From a virus, in IMG/VR virus record IMGVR_UViG_3300022929_000120, positions 1 to 31,140 of that record: a stretch of 31,140 bases of DNA; one strand, given 5' to 3'. This document shows positions 9,101 through 16,768 of the stretch, piece after piece. The translations under genes and the position numbers were made by a program. Numbering within the stretch: the stretch's first letter is position 1; each line of letters opens with the position of its first letter. The notes beneath the pieces were generated by a model. The model searched no databases and had not been told where the DNA came from. It saw only the letters and a program-made list of their open reading frames with translations.

Positions 9101-12100
9101 TGACCCCCAAAACCACTCTTTCTATTTCTGTTCGCTGTCAAATTCTGTAATCGAAACTTTAGATCTGAAGTATCTCCACCCCGTAAAAGAAGCTGCTCCA
9201 TAGATTTTTTAATATTTTCAACTTGTTCTTCGTCTGAATACCCTTCTAATTCAACATCTTTTAAAAATTCAATAGTTAGTTGATTGGCTATACCAGAAGA
9301 TTGAGCTTTTAAATCTTTTTTTACATTCTCATCTACTTTTAACTTGTTTAACTCTTCAGCTGCTCTCTTAGCGGAATTCTCAATGAGTTTACCAGCTGTT
9401 TCTATCGAGTCTGCGGTTCCGAAAAACTTATCATAACCCATAGTGAAACCTTTAGCCAATAAAGTAGCTGCTGTAGCCGCAATACCAACGGGTCCAGCAA
9501 AACGAAGTAAAGCGCCACCAACAGCTCTAAGAGTGCCTCCAAAACCCGCTTTTAAGCCACCCCTAATTGTTCCCGAAGGTGTTGCGCCCAAAATACCCCT
9601 TTTAACACTTCCAAACCCACCGCGAGCGCTTTTCAAGTTAGCACTCATTATATCTCTCCCTTTAGTTGATAACCCTCCAATCTTACCACCAAGAGATTTC
9701 AAACCGCTTATCCCCCCAACAGCTTGAATAGCTGTAAGAGCCATAACAGCTTGTGTAGCGGCTTGACTCACTTCAGCCATAACCTTAGCGGCTCCCGAAG
9801 ATTCTTCAGCCATCTCTCCCACTCCACTTTGGAATAAGAACATTACAGATTGCAAAGCGAAAAGTTTATTAGTCAAACCGTCTACAGCTTGACCTGTATC
9901 CTCTTTAGCATAATTAGGAATCGCTCCAGTAGGTTCATCACGGGTATTCGTGACAGCAAGACCCATTGGATTTTGGGCGTTGCGGAGTTTGCCGCTTTGA
10001 TTGATTCTAATTTGGCTAACTGGTAAACCAGCGGCTTTTTCTCTACCGATAGCGTCTTCTAAAGCACCTTCAGCGAAGTTAGGTATATAACCAGAGGCAG
10101 CAGTTTTACTATTAACTGTTTTAGTTTTTGCACCTGTTATGACCTTGCCTTTAACGTTATCAATAACTTGTCTAGCAAATTTATCTTTTGAATCAAGGCT
10201 GGATTTGAAATCTCCAAATTTAAAGTTTTTACTTTCGATGCCAAAGATTAAATCAAGAATATTACCTTTATCTTTTGAGAAATCTACATCAAGTTCACCC
10301 CCTTCCTGAGCTACTCCTCCAACAATAGCTTGCATTAAAGCTTCGAAAGTTGCGCCTTTAATAGCTCCAAGTGCGCCCGGGCCACCCTTCTCCATTATAT
10401 CTTTAACATTACTGGCTGTAATCTGTTTTGGCTCAGTCTTAAAAACATTTGGGTGTCCAGAGGCATCCTTAAAGTCACTAAATACGGTATTAACTCCTGT
10501 AGCTATAGCTTTCTGTATGTCTTCATCTAAAGTTAGTAATTTACTAAATTTCTTACCCGCTGAAGTTCCTTTTTTTAATTTTTTAGAAATTCCAGCCGCT
10601 GGACCTTCAAAGAAATCAATTAGCCCGTTCATTTTAGACCCATACGGTTGTTTCTTAAAATGATGATCAGACAGATTCATGCCGAACTCCATCGGCTGTG
10701 GGATGAGCATGATGGATTTGTTAGGCTGTTGGTTAGCCATGTAAGATCTTTTACCTTTGTTTCTATTTCTGTATGCGTCTATCTTTTTTCTATTTTCTCC
10801 TGTTGATTTATTATAAGCATCCCTAGCACTGTTTGATGTGAAGGAGCCATCAGGTTTTATGAAGTTCTCGGGTCTTTTTAACAAGTCTGACACGGTTGCA
10901 AAATTGGGGATATACCCACTAGCAGCCCTCACCCTCCTAGCATTAGCAGGAAGACCTATTGAAGAAGCCATATTTTGATTAAAGATCGCATCTCCACCAT
11001 TAGCATAATTAGGAACAATATACTCACTATCATTAGCGACCATTGTTCCACGCTTACCTCCGCCAAATGCAAAGTTAGGAATGACAACAGGTTTTGCAGA
11101 AGCGGGTGCGCCACCTACTCCTCTGGAAATATCAGAACTTTCCGCGCCAATAGGCAAGAATCCCCCAGCAGCTCTTTTGCCTCGCCTTGAAGCAGTTCCA
11201 GCCATGACACCGGGAGCGATAGTTCTAGCGATACCCTGCATCTTTTGCATGACCATCAACTGTTCATTCAAAGCTTTAGTAAAGAACTGGGTCTGGAGCT
11301 TCTTCTTCTCTCCTTCTGAAATATTCTGTTTTTCAATCGACAAGATAGCAGATCGAATACCCTTATCATTCAATAGGGATGCAGCTATCTGGCCCTGTAA
11401 GTTTTTCTGAGCTTCGGCAGCTTTATTTAAACCAAAGAAAGTTTTTAATGCTCCAGCTCCAAACTTAGCAAAATCTAAAAGAAGTTTTCCAATAGCCACT
11501 AAAGCTAAAGCTAATCCCGGACCACTAATTATAGTGCTAATCCCTTTGATTAATCCTTTAGCAAATTGAGATCCTATTCCATCACCATCTAAAACATCTT
11601 GTATACTAGAAACAATACTATTAAAAACACCAATAATATTCTTTAAGCTATCAGTTACTCCTATCTCACCTAGAGTATTCGCTAACTCTTTTAAATTAAC
11701 AGTTGCTACATTTACAGCGTTAGCTAAAGTTTTAGACAGCGCTTCGTTACGTTGATAAGCTTCGTTTGTAGCATTAAATGAAGTCGCTGCCACCTCCCCA
11801 CTTCTAGAGACTTTTAAGTTGTAATCTTCCAGAAGGGCAAGGAAAGGGGCAATCTGAAATTTACCAACAAGGTTATCAGCCAAGTTAACTTTCGTTGCTT
11901 GATCTAGCTTGGCGAATGTTGGCGCTAGATTTTCTATAATTTTATTAGAAGATAATACTTTCCCCTCTAAATCGGTTACCTCTACACCTAATTTTTGGAG
12001 TGACTGAAGTTTATCTAAATCTTGAATTCTGGTAAAAATAGTCTTGAGAGAGTTACCAATAACAGCTCCACCTCGTGCAGTTCTTTCTTGAAGCGCACTA

Positions 12101-12801
12101 ATAATACCAATAAGCTCATCAAACTGAACACCAGACGCAACAGCAACCGCTCCTGAACGCTTCAGACCCTCGATCAAATCTCTATCAGAAACAGCAGCAC
12201 TTGCAGCAGCAGCAGAAATCTTGTTGAGAACCTCAGTAGTTGTAAGACCAGCAGAAGAAAATGAGTTAACAGCTGCTGTTAAACCAGCTACAGAATCAGC
12301 CGCACTTAAACCAGAAAGTCGAGAGAGAACAAGCGCATCATTAAGTCTTTTAGTAACTTCTTCAGCTTTAAGACCTTGACGAGAAAGTTCCAATGCTGCT
12401 TCTGCTACGGTATCAAAAGTTTGACCTGTATTTCTAGCGATGTCAAAAATTTGATTTTTAAAACTATCAAGCTGAGATTCTGATTGTTTAAGAATGGAGT
12501 TAATATTAGTTAGGCTTTTTTCAACCTCAATAGTTGTTTTAACTAACTCCTGAAGACCCCTCGAAACAGCAGCGATAACACCTACAGACGCACCAAATGC
12601 CAAAACACGGGCGTTAGCAGCCTCCATGGATTTAGTGAATTCATCAGCTTTACCAGTTAAACGACCCAGAGGTTTTGATAGAGACTCAATACTCTTGGCC
12701 CCCGGACCCATATTAATTCTAAGATTCTTACCAGCTTTGGCAGCTGCTTGTTGAATACTTTGTTCTAAACCTGTTTGGACGACTGGTACTTGAATAGGCA
12801 T
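6121..12801 (-). CDS. Tail tape measure protein with embedded nuclease-like segment
   Basis: Sets tail length and leaves the tail with the DNA. It has 2226 residues; at the usual 1.5 angstrom per residue this implies a tail of roughly 300 nm if all of it spans the lumen. The N-terminal core (about 50-300) matches the tape measure core family, with ELSRQGLKAEEVT, AALSSAGLTTTE-like repeats and ERTARGGAVIGNSLKTIFTR. Hydrophobic stretches lie near 425-450 and 1098-1118, and long coiled coil near 1320-1570 and 1640-1700. Residues 574-965 hold five (I/V)PN(F/Y)A motifs around a PD-(D/E)XK-like segment (805-885). Two copies of the VPAML.GGEFVMN motif lie near 1831-1843 and 2118-2130. The ATG has an AAAGGA Shine-Dalgarno. 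The very long ORF is intact. Confidence 0.93.
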   Translation of the reverse strand: MPIQVPVVQTGLEQSIQQAAAKAGKNLRINMGPGAKSIESLSKPLGRLTGKADEFTKSMEAANARVLAFGASVGVIAAVSRGLQELVKTTIEVEKSLTNINSILKQSESQLDSFKNQIFDIARNTGQTFDTVAEAALELSRQGLKAEEVTKRLNDALVLSRLSGLSAADSVAGLTAAVNSFSSAGLTTTEVLNKISAAAASAAVSDRDLIEGLKRSGAVAVASGVQFDELIGIISALQERTARGGAVIGNSLKTIFTRIQDLDKLQSLQKLGVEVTDLEGKVLSSNKIIENLAPTFAKLDQATKVNLADNLVGKFQIAPFLALLEDYNLKVSRSGEVAATSFNATNEAYQRNEALSKTLANAVNVATVNLKELANTLGEIGVTDSLKNIIGVFNSIVSSIQDVLDGDGIGSQFAKGLIKGISTIISGPGLALALVAIGKLLLDFAKFGAGALKTFFGLNKAAEAQKNLQGQIAASLLNDKGIRSAILSIEKQNISEGEKKKLQTQFFTKALNEQLMVMQKMQGIARTIAPGVMAGTASRRGKRAAGGFLPIGAESSDISRGVGGAPASAKPVVIPNFAFGGGKRGTMVANDSEYIVPNYANGGDAIFNQNMASSIGLPANARRVRAASGYIPNFATVSDLLKRPENFIKPDGSFTSNSARDAYNKSTGENRKKIDAYRNRNKGKRSYMANQQPNKSIMLIPQPMEFGMNLSDHHFKKQPYGSKMNGLIDFFEGPAAGISKKLKKGTSAGKKFSKLLTLDEDIQKAIATGVNTVFSDFKDASGHPNVFKTEPKQITASNVKDIMEKGGPGALGAIKGATFEALMQAIVGGVAQEGGELDVDFSKDKGNILDLIFGIESKNFKFGDFKSSLDSKDKFARQVIDNVKGKVITGAKTKTVNSKTAASGYIPNFAEGALEDAIGREKAAGLPVSQIRINQSGKLRNAQNPMGLAVTNTRDEPTGAIPNYAKEDTGQAVDGLTNKLFALQSVMFLFQSGVGEMAEESSGAAKVMAEVSQAATQAVMALTAIQAVGGISGLKSLGGKIGGLSTKGRDIMSANLKSARGGFGSVKRGILGATPSGTIRGGLKAGFGGTLRAVGGALLRFAGPVGIAATAATLLAKGFTMGYDKFFGTADSIETAGKLIENSAKRAAEELNKLKVDENVKKDLKAQSSGIANQLTIEFLKDVELEGYSDEEQVENIKKSMEQLLLRGGDTSDLKFRLQNLTANRNRKSGFGGQFAVPQEMIDDFIAENTTKGKSLQKRLSSFKGGITDKQVQDELEFRRLGSKIQKEGGISVEEARKRGSIRGDFLKSAKNADISSVLALAALEQKINEAAEKRTKIDSINLANAKARLGTAIEIRKENLKTLTDTDKQIMRAEALGGIDDNALLALKQKAEQQKLLNDLASKNLDFIGEQREELTRLKLEDEQIQNIEKEILNISTEDLAKKGKVLDIVKKIYNTNGLNDEVGKSLMESLRIQLDQNEGIFEASSKTLKNRQDETAELTKQKQLIKEIEAERALTAQTIQFGKKNVSAEERSRIQAQLRSLGRQKEEANQLGRQGRVQDLNNQIAALQQSLARISGGEGQTGIDARARTIDFPKSIQNMFPDKISTLKDPNVDAMQTVRDITREAFNIIGIGVVEEEYNRFKKTVNDLEQEIQENTRAEKDGVDAAKNQELSLSELAKINETLSKNLAPFSRSESASANRLAIAQRIVEEDPTKTKSLPLEIRRLEMERGVFDRMGEAIPTALENSNELNESLKDASLSFAHNIGNAMLDAIQKGENLGDVLLGTAAEFLNLISRAFMKSAVNDILDSFGVGKQGGGPIRGGSGTKDDVPAMLMGGEFVMNKKAVRKYGMGFMSALNNGSLQGFASGGQVKDREGMFTTPGMNGAGAIKGAANLLSFATQTPVALNRDTITSSGAFLDAESGRMTMFGRRNNPQFQKVQDAKRQAFDLYASEMNARQQAKEQEKANKKALIDGLKSAAISAGVGALIKTMGAGFKAGFSGTEGSFGAKLGAGLKGTIFGGNEFGGETFGGLKNLFSNRRFDSGIPQATPVTSIPQATPFTPKSSSARTTIIRSGGMDRDMGDLFSEDGDIRGSYPMLPLLRATGGLIPAAGGVDTVPAMLSGGEFVMNAAATRNIGAGNLQALNSGAGVDNTDLVSKLDELILATEASQSTGEINITVNGSNGTDTQTSGQDATDQQRQLSERIKVAVKQVIADEQRLGGQLRR
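6622..6666 (-). repeat. 27-bp tandem repeat in the tape measure gene
   Basis: The 18-base unit aggcgtagcttgaggtat occurs at 6622-6639 and 6649-6666, a 27-nt period coding for two 9-residue units, IPQATPVTS and IPQATPFTP. The identity at DNA level suggests a recent slippage or duplication event in a low-complexity linker near the C-terminus. Confidence 0.8.
9907..11082 (-). repeat. Five (I/V)PN(F/Y)A peptide repeats in the tape measure
   Basis: The motif occurs at residues 574-578, 596-600, 631-635, 906-910 and 961-965. Copies three and four extend to an identical decapeptide, AASGYIPNFA, yet their codons differ at many third positions. The peptide, not the DNA, is therefore conserved. The repeats alternate with glycine-rich and basic stretches and divide this part of the protein into blocks. 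Confidence 0.75.
10147..10389 (-). other. PD-(D/E)XK nuclease-like segment inside the tape measure
   Basis: Tape measure residues 805-885. A helix GAIKGATFEALMQAIVG, with E820 in a 'G..FE' context, is followed by strand GELDVDF. Then come NILDLIFGIE with D850 and FKFGDFKSS with D864 and K866. E ... D-X13-D-X-K is the restriction-endonuclease-fold layout. It could be a cargo domain carried into the cell, or a degenerate structural insert. Called by eye only. Confidence 0.45.
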
Positions 12802-12840
12802 GATCTTGTTCCTTTATGTGTATATACACTAATATTACAC
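12802..12840 (-). promoter_or_regulatory. Tape measure leader with 12-bp palindrome and GTGTAATAT
   Basis: Read on the minus strand: gtgtaatat (12832-12840, overlapping the stop of the preceding gene), then the perfect palindrome gtgtatatacac (12818-12829), then AAAGGA as Shine-Dalgarno, then ATG. The GTGTAATAT word recurs before other genes. It may be a promoter with an operator, or only a leader; no -35 element is evident. Confidence 0.4.
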
Positions 12841-13824
12841 ATCATGACCTGCTAATCTCATCATTTGTTTCATGTCTAGCTTGCCTCCAGCCTCTTTTGC
12901 TGCTTCTGACAGAGATATAGATTTAGAATCTTTAGCTACGGTATCCATATCTTCTTTAGTCGCGCCAAAGACAGCTGAAGCGTCCGCATCATCTCTCAAA
13001 CCACCTTTATTGGAGTCTTTATTTCTCTGACTTTCAGAGTAAGCCATCAATTTATCTGGATCTTCTTTAATATTATCTGGGATATCTTCAGTGTATTGGA
13101 ATATGCTATGGAAGACCCGCGCATACATAGCAACTTTCATTTGATAAGCAGATAGTTCAATTACAGGTTTGCCATAAAAATCACTAATATTTTCGCAGTT
13201 TGATATGTACATTCCAAAAAATGGCCTCAAGACAGCGTGTTTGATATTATCTTCAGACATTTTCCCAGAAACATCTGTCATAATTTTATTCAACAATATA
13301 ACATCTCTCACCTCTAAATCAGAAAACTGCTCTTCAGTGTGTAGATTCTCACTAAGATCCGAATCTTTAAAGATGCAAAACCTAAGCATTTCATCATTAG
13401 ATCTCTTTGAAGCGTAACCTTCCGCAGTTAAGCCTACAATCTCAGCTTTTTTATGATTTAAATCATATAGCTCAACACACTTTTCTTCGATAGTTTTTTG
13501 AAAAGATTGTTTTTGAGAAGGTAAGAATACAGATTCTTTTGTCTTTTTAAGGTTTTTAACCTCTTCTGTGAGAGTCAATATCTTCATATCATCAGACTCC
13601 TCCCACAGATCTTCTTTTTTAATATAAGCTTCTCTTTCCTCTTGAGAATCAATACCTTTAGATAAAGCTATATTCTTATACTTTTCATAATAAGAGTGTA
13701 TGTATTTTTGGTCTCTTATATTTATGTGTTTAACGAATACGTCTCGACCTTCGAAAGTCGAGACGCTGTATCCGTCAAATATCTCCCCTATTAGGGAAGT
13801 ATAAAATTCGTCACTATAACTCAC
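12835..13824 (-). CDS. Possible tail assembly chaperone component, long
   Basis: I do not recognise a family. The 329-aa protein is charged and mostly helical. An N-terminal segment (FEGRDVFVKHINIRDQKYIH) resembles the 'k.v.vr.lt..d...i' opening of tail-chaperone or tape-measure-chaperone proteins. Next come a coiled-coil stretch (about 85-125), a middle domain with cysteines, and a low-complexity C-terminal tail. It lies directly before the tape measure and overlaps the preceding gene by 11 nt, exactly the place of the G/GT chaperone pair in siphoviruses. The start is GTG with no properly spaced Shine-Dalgarno, so translation depends on coupling or on a frameshift from the preceding gene. 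Function is inferred from position only. Confidence 0.45.
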   Translation of the reverse strand: MSYSDEFYTSLIGEIFDGYSVSTFEGRDVFVKHINIRDQKYIHSYYEKYKNIALSKGIDSQEEREAYIKKEDLWEESDDMKILTLTEEVKNLKKTKESVFLPSQKQSFQKTIEEKCVELYDLNHKKAEIVGLTAEGYASKRSNDEMLRFCIFKDSDLSENLHTEEQFSDLEVRDVILLNKIMTDVSGKMSEDNIKHAVLRPFFGMYISNCENISDFYGKPVIELSAYQMKVAMYARVFHSIFQYTEDIPDNIKEDPDKLMAYSESQRNKDSNKGGLRDDADASAVFGATKEDMDTVAKDSKSISLSEAAKEAGGKLDMKQMMRLAGHDV

Positions 13825-14569
13825 CCTTTTCTACTTTATCCATAATATCTTCAAACTCCTTTTGGGTTGAAGCTTGGTTATAGAACCAGAAGGCTAGAGT
13901 TGTCGAAACTTGTTTAATTACTTGCTGATAAAGTTCAGAAGCCTCTTCTTCTTTATCGTAATAATCTTCAAGCTTTTCATCATAGTCTGCTCCTTTGAAA
14001 TACTGGATAGGCTCCTCATCTTCTTCCCTTTGGATAAAGGTTAAATGAAGAGCATACCACAGCAAGAGTTTGTTTTGCGCTCTAACATCGGCAGTGTGTT
14101 CAAATAAACCTTGTAGATTTGACTCTACTTCAACCAGATCTCTTTTTACTCGGGCAATCTCTTCCTTAAGGAATTCTAGCCTCTTTTTTTGTTTTTCGTC
14201 GAGTTTTGTGGCTGAATCAAGTTTGATATATTCATTCTGAAATTCTAAAATCTGCGTGTATAGCTTACCATACTCTTTTTGACCTTCCTCAGTAAAAGCC
14301 CCTCCAGTATCACCGTATTTTTTTGCAAGCATCGCTTTGGTGAGAATACCCTGCTTAACACACTTGCTCATTTCGATAGTGTATTGAAGTTCAGCGTCTT
14401 CTAACTCGCGGCGAGAAGGTTTTTTGATTTTTACCTCAACAGGTACTTTTTCTTTTACCTTTTTCTTTGTAATAGTTACCTCTCCAGTCTTACGATTTTT
14501 CCTAGAGGTTTCTTTTTCAACCTCTTTTTCTTCATCAACCGTAAATTGGTATAATAATTTTAATTCCAT
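13814..14569 (-). CDS. Possible tail assembly chaperone component, first gene
   Basis: Function unknown; its place ahead of the tape measure suggests a tail chaperone. The 251-aa protein begins with a strand-like segment (MELKLLYQF), then a very basic/acidic stretch (KNRKTGEVTITKKKVKEKV), and is helical and coiled coil for most of its length (about 60-160). The ending (YDEKLEDYYDKEEEASELYQ) is acidic. The open frame extends to a TTG at 14593, but ATG 14569 is preferred: it has AGGA just upstream and removes a 20-nt overlap with the 95-aa gene. The 3' end contains AAAAGGG immediately before the stop, where it overlaps the next gene. Confidence 0.5.
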   Translation of the reverse strand: MELKLLYQFTVDEEKEVEKETSRKNRKTGEVTITKKKVKEKVPVEVKIKKPSRRELEDAELQYTIEMSKCVKQGILTKAMLAKKYGDTGGAFTEEGQKEYGKLYTQILEFQNEYIKLDSATKLDEKQKKRLEFLKEEIARVKRDLVEVESNLQGLFEHTADVRAQNKLLLWYALHLTFIQREEDEEPIQYFKGADYDEKLEDYYDKEEEASELYQQVIKQVSTTLAFWFYNQASTQKEFEDIMDKVEKGEL

Positions 14570-14573
14570 ATTC

Positions 14574-14861
14574 CTATTTAAATATAAATTCAACCTTGTA
14601 ATTTTCTATTTCATTTTGTACATTACGCAAGCTTTCGTTGCCAAAGTCCAAAATCCTTTTCCTAATCCAAGACACTTTATCTGGGGTAAAATGATCAGCC
14701 GCCTTAATTACTGGGTGGTATTTTTCAGGTATTCCCTCATATAATTTTTGATAGTGAAAATCATGGTCTTTCTTCATATCTTCAACCATAATCAACATCA
14801 TCTTGAACAATGAAGATACTTCATCCCCAGACTTTTTATTTAAATTTTTTTTGGCATTCAT
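14574..14861 (-). CDS. Small conserved-position protein (95 aa), function unknown
   Basis: A 95-aa, lysine-rich, helical protein with no recognised family. It has a basic N-terminus (MNAKKNLNKKSGDEV), a methionine-rich helix (FKMMLIMVEDMKKDHDFHYQ), then PEKYHPVIKAADHFTPDKVSWIRKRIL, which could be a small helical bundle. It is the first gene of the minus-strand tail operon, divergent from the neck genes, and ends just before the chaperone-position gene. In an uninverted siphovirus order it would lie between tail tube and chaperones. The region upstream contains TTATAATAA on the minus strand, a possible -10 box. Real coding is supported by tight packing and start placement. Confidence 0.6.
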   Translation of the reverse strand: MNAKKNLNKKSGDEVSSLFKMMLIMVEDMKKDHDFHYQKLYEGIPEKYHPVIKAADHFTPDKVSWIRKRILDFGNESLRNVQNEIENYKVEFIFK

Positions 14862-14904
14862 CCTTTATCCAAGTTATTATAAGAAAAAATGTGTAATTAT
14901 CTAC
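14862..14904. promoter_or_regulatory. Divergent promoter region between neck and tail operons
   Basis: This 43-bp gap separates two divergent genes. On the plus strand gtgtaatta (14891-14899) stands 14 nt before the ATG at 14905. On the minus strand TTATAATAA lies about 15-20 nt before the ATG at 14861. Both operons must start here, so promoters on both strands are likely; the exact boxes are inferred. Confidence 0.5.
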
Positions 14905-15369
14905 ATGGCTGGATTTTTATCATCTAATATGGAGTCTACAATCAATACAATGTATGATACATTGCATGAGACTTTCGCGCAAACTATCACTGTTTTCAAG
15001 AACTCCAAAAGAACTGTAATCTCTACCAACTCAAGATATAACAATATCTACGGCAGAACCAATACAGGCTCAAAATCAAATATTGAATATACAACAGAGT
15101 CCCAATCTTTTGAGGCTAGAGTTTATTACATCAATATGGAAGAGGAGTATTTATCTAATAATGAGAATCAACAAGGAACCCAGAATAAAATCATTCTTCC
15201 TAGTGGCTCTGTAAAAATTGTTGTAAAAAGTGATGCGTATGAATTTCTTCAAGAAGCCAGAAGGGTTGAGCTTGATGGTATTCGCTTCGCAATCAAAAGC
15301 GATGGCGAACCTCGTGGTTTAACCACAAATAAATTTTACACTTTCTTACTCACCCCAACTGACGAATAA
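14905..15369 (+). CDS. Head-tail connector candidate (154 aa)
   Basis: Family not recognised; a head-closure (stopper) protein is the best guess from position. The frame is open from 14803, but that start would overlap the divergent gene and add a hydrophobic, unlikely leader. ATG 14905 (MAGFLSSNMESTIN) follows the GTGTAATTA element at the recurrent 14-nt spacing. The protein starts with a helix (STINTMYDTLHETFAQ) and continues mainly as beta strands (QTITVFKNSK, FEARVYYINM, GSVKIVVKSDAYEFLQ, RRVELDGIRFAI), ending with YTFLLTPTDE. Small beta-barrel stopper proteins of siphoviruses have similar size and composition. The stop overlaps the next gene as TAATG, so the two are coupled. Confidence 0.5.
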   Translation: MAGFLSSNMESTINTMYDTLHETFAQTITVFKNSKRTVISTNSRYNNIYGRTNTGSKSNIEYTTESQSFEARVYYINMEEEYLSNNENQQGTQNKIILPSGSVKIVVKSDAYEFLQEARRVELDGIRFAIKSDGEPRGLTTNKFYTFLLTPTDE

Positions 15370-15941
15370 TGGCTCGTTTACCTAGAGATGTCCAAGCGGT
15401 CTTAGAGAAACAAGCCCCAAAAGCTTTAAAAAGACCATTCGAAAAAGATTTTAAGAAAAAGTTTCTTAAGGTCAAATCTGACATGATCAAAGAATTCCTC
15501 AGTCATCCTGTAACTATGGAGATTATGGCTGGACCTAGTAGCACCAATATAAGTGGGACTTTGGGCGGGATTTCAAATCTTTTTGCTTTTATTGGATTCG
15601 ATGCTTCGGACAAACCAATTGAGCCTATATTGCAAATGTTCGAAAATATGAATTATAATTATTCAGGAGAAGCTAAAATTGGGGTAAAGTATTATATAAA
15701 CATCCCTGAAGCTGCTGAAATTTTCAAGGCGACTCCAATGCCATGGGCTTCAGGAAGGAGTTGGGCAAGAGGAATAGAGACGGGTATATCAGGTCTTGGC
15801 TACTTACTCAGAAAAGAGAATGGTCGCTCAGGCAAAGCTATACAAACAAAAAGGAAGGTTAGATCAGGTAGATTCCAAAACACAAGCTACATATCAGCCT
15901 TAATAAATAAATATAAAAAACAATTTAATAACATCAAATGA
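15369..15941 (+). CDS. Neck or tail-completion candidate (190 aa)
   Basis: Not assigned with certainty. The 190-aa protein has a very basic, helical N-terminus (ALKRPFEKDFKKKFLKVKSDMIKEFLSHPVT) and a central hydrophobic/glycine part (GTLGGISNLFAFIGF). Next comes a strand-rich segment (AKIGVKYYINIPEAAEIFKA), and a basic C-terminus (KAIQTKRKVRSGRFQNTSYISAL) closes the chain. Basic helix first and glycine-rich core later is reminiscent of HK97 gp10-like neck or tail-completion proteins, which join tail to head. It lies between two other connector candidates and before the tail tube gene, in coupling overlap with both neighbours (TAATG and ATGA). No enzyme motif is seen. Confidence 0.5.
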   Translation: MARLPRDVQAVLEKQAPKALKRPFEKDFKKKFLKVKSDMIKEFLSHPVTMEIMAGPSSTNISGTLGGISNLFAFIGFDASDKPIEPILQMFENMNYNYSGEAKIGVKYYINIPEAAEIFKATPMPWASGRSWARGIETGISGLGYLLRKENGRSGKAIQTKRKVRSGRFQNTSYISALINKYKKQFNNIK

Positions 15942-16768
15942 AAGAACAATTTGTACATACGCTAACCAATTCGTTTATGCTCTGGTTCGATCACTTTTTG
16001 TTGGAAAAAGGTGAGGCTTACTCAAATCAAACTGGAACTTTCTACCACACCCCAGATGGTTTCTTGGATGATTCTTACGTCTCATTCTCTAGCCCATACA
16101 AACAATTTGTAACTGATTCTTCTATCTCAGGAGTAACATTGCCAACAGGTATTGCGGGTGATTCTCATTATATTGATTATGATAATGGGCGCATTGTAGA
16201 AACAGGCTCTAATTACACATCAGATTCAACAATCACAGGAACTTTCGCAGTTAAAGACTTCAACATCTATTTCACAAACGAAACAGAAGATGACTTGGTT
16301 GTGGAAAACAAATATGAACTAAATTCCAGAATCCCAACATACAATGAATCTGGAATCGCCCCATATGATCAAGTAGTTCCAGCAATTTTCTTATCAACCG
16401 CGACAATGCAGAATGAAGGTCTTGCATTTGGCGGGGAAGAGTCCACCACAGTAAGAGCTAATGCTGTGGTTCTCTCAGACGATCCATATAAACTAGATGG
16501 AGTCTTATCAATTTTCGGGGATTCTCATAATGAAGTATTTTATCCAATACCTATGAGTGGACATCCCGTCAACGAATACGGAGACCTAAAAGGAGGCTCC
16601 TATTCCTACGATACGCTATCCAGTGCGTATAATAGCAACAAACCCTTTTTAGTAGACAATGTGACTACTTCAAAACTAACAGACAAAGCAAGAAAGTCTT
16701 TAGCTAATGATCTTTATGTCGGATTTATTGATTTTGACCTAAAGATTCATAGATTTAGATTTTCTTAA
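15938..16768 (+). CDS. Neck/tail terminator candidate (276 aa)
   Basis: A structural protein of unknown family, mainly beta. It begins with a helix that would pack on a ring (MKEQFVHTLTNSFMLWFDHF). Strand and loop segments rich in Tyr, Ser and Asp follow, for example FYHTPDGFLDDSYVSFSS, SHYIDYDNGRIVETGSNYTS and NVTTSKLTDKARKSLANDLY, and the end is FDLKIHRFRFS. Lying directly before the main tube gene, it is in the slot of the tail terminator, though twice the usual size. ATGA overlap with the preceding gene gives coupling. The 47-nt gap after it contains no clear promoter beyond an AT-rich tract. Confidence 0.5.
   Translation: MKEQFVHTLTNSFMLWFDHFLLEKGEAYSNQTGTFYHTPDGFLDDSYVSFSSPYKQFVTDSSISGVTLPTGIAGDSHYIDYDNGRIVETGSNYTSDSTITGTFAVKDFNIYFTNETEDDLVVENKYELNSRIPTYNESGIAPYDQVVPAIFLSTATMQNEGLAFGGEESTTVRANAVVLSDDPYKLDGVLSIFGDSHNEVFYPIPMSGHPVNEYGDLKGGSYSYDTLSSAYNSNKPFLVDNVTTSKLTDKARKSLANDLYVGFIDFDLKIHRFRFS

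Noticed and set aside
14803-14904. Upstream extension of the 154-aa connector gene to an ATG at 14803
   Set aside because: It would overlap the divergent 95-aa gene and add a hydrophobic, gene-unlike leader. ATG 14905 has the recurring element at the proper distance.
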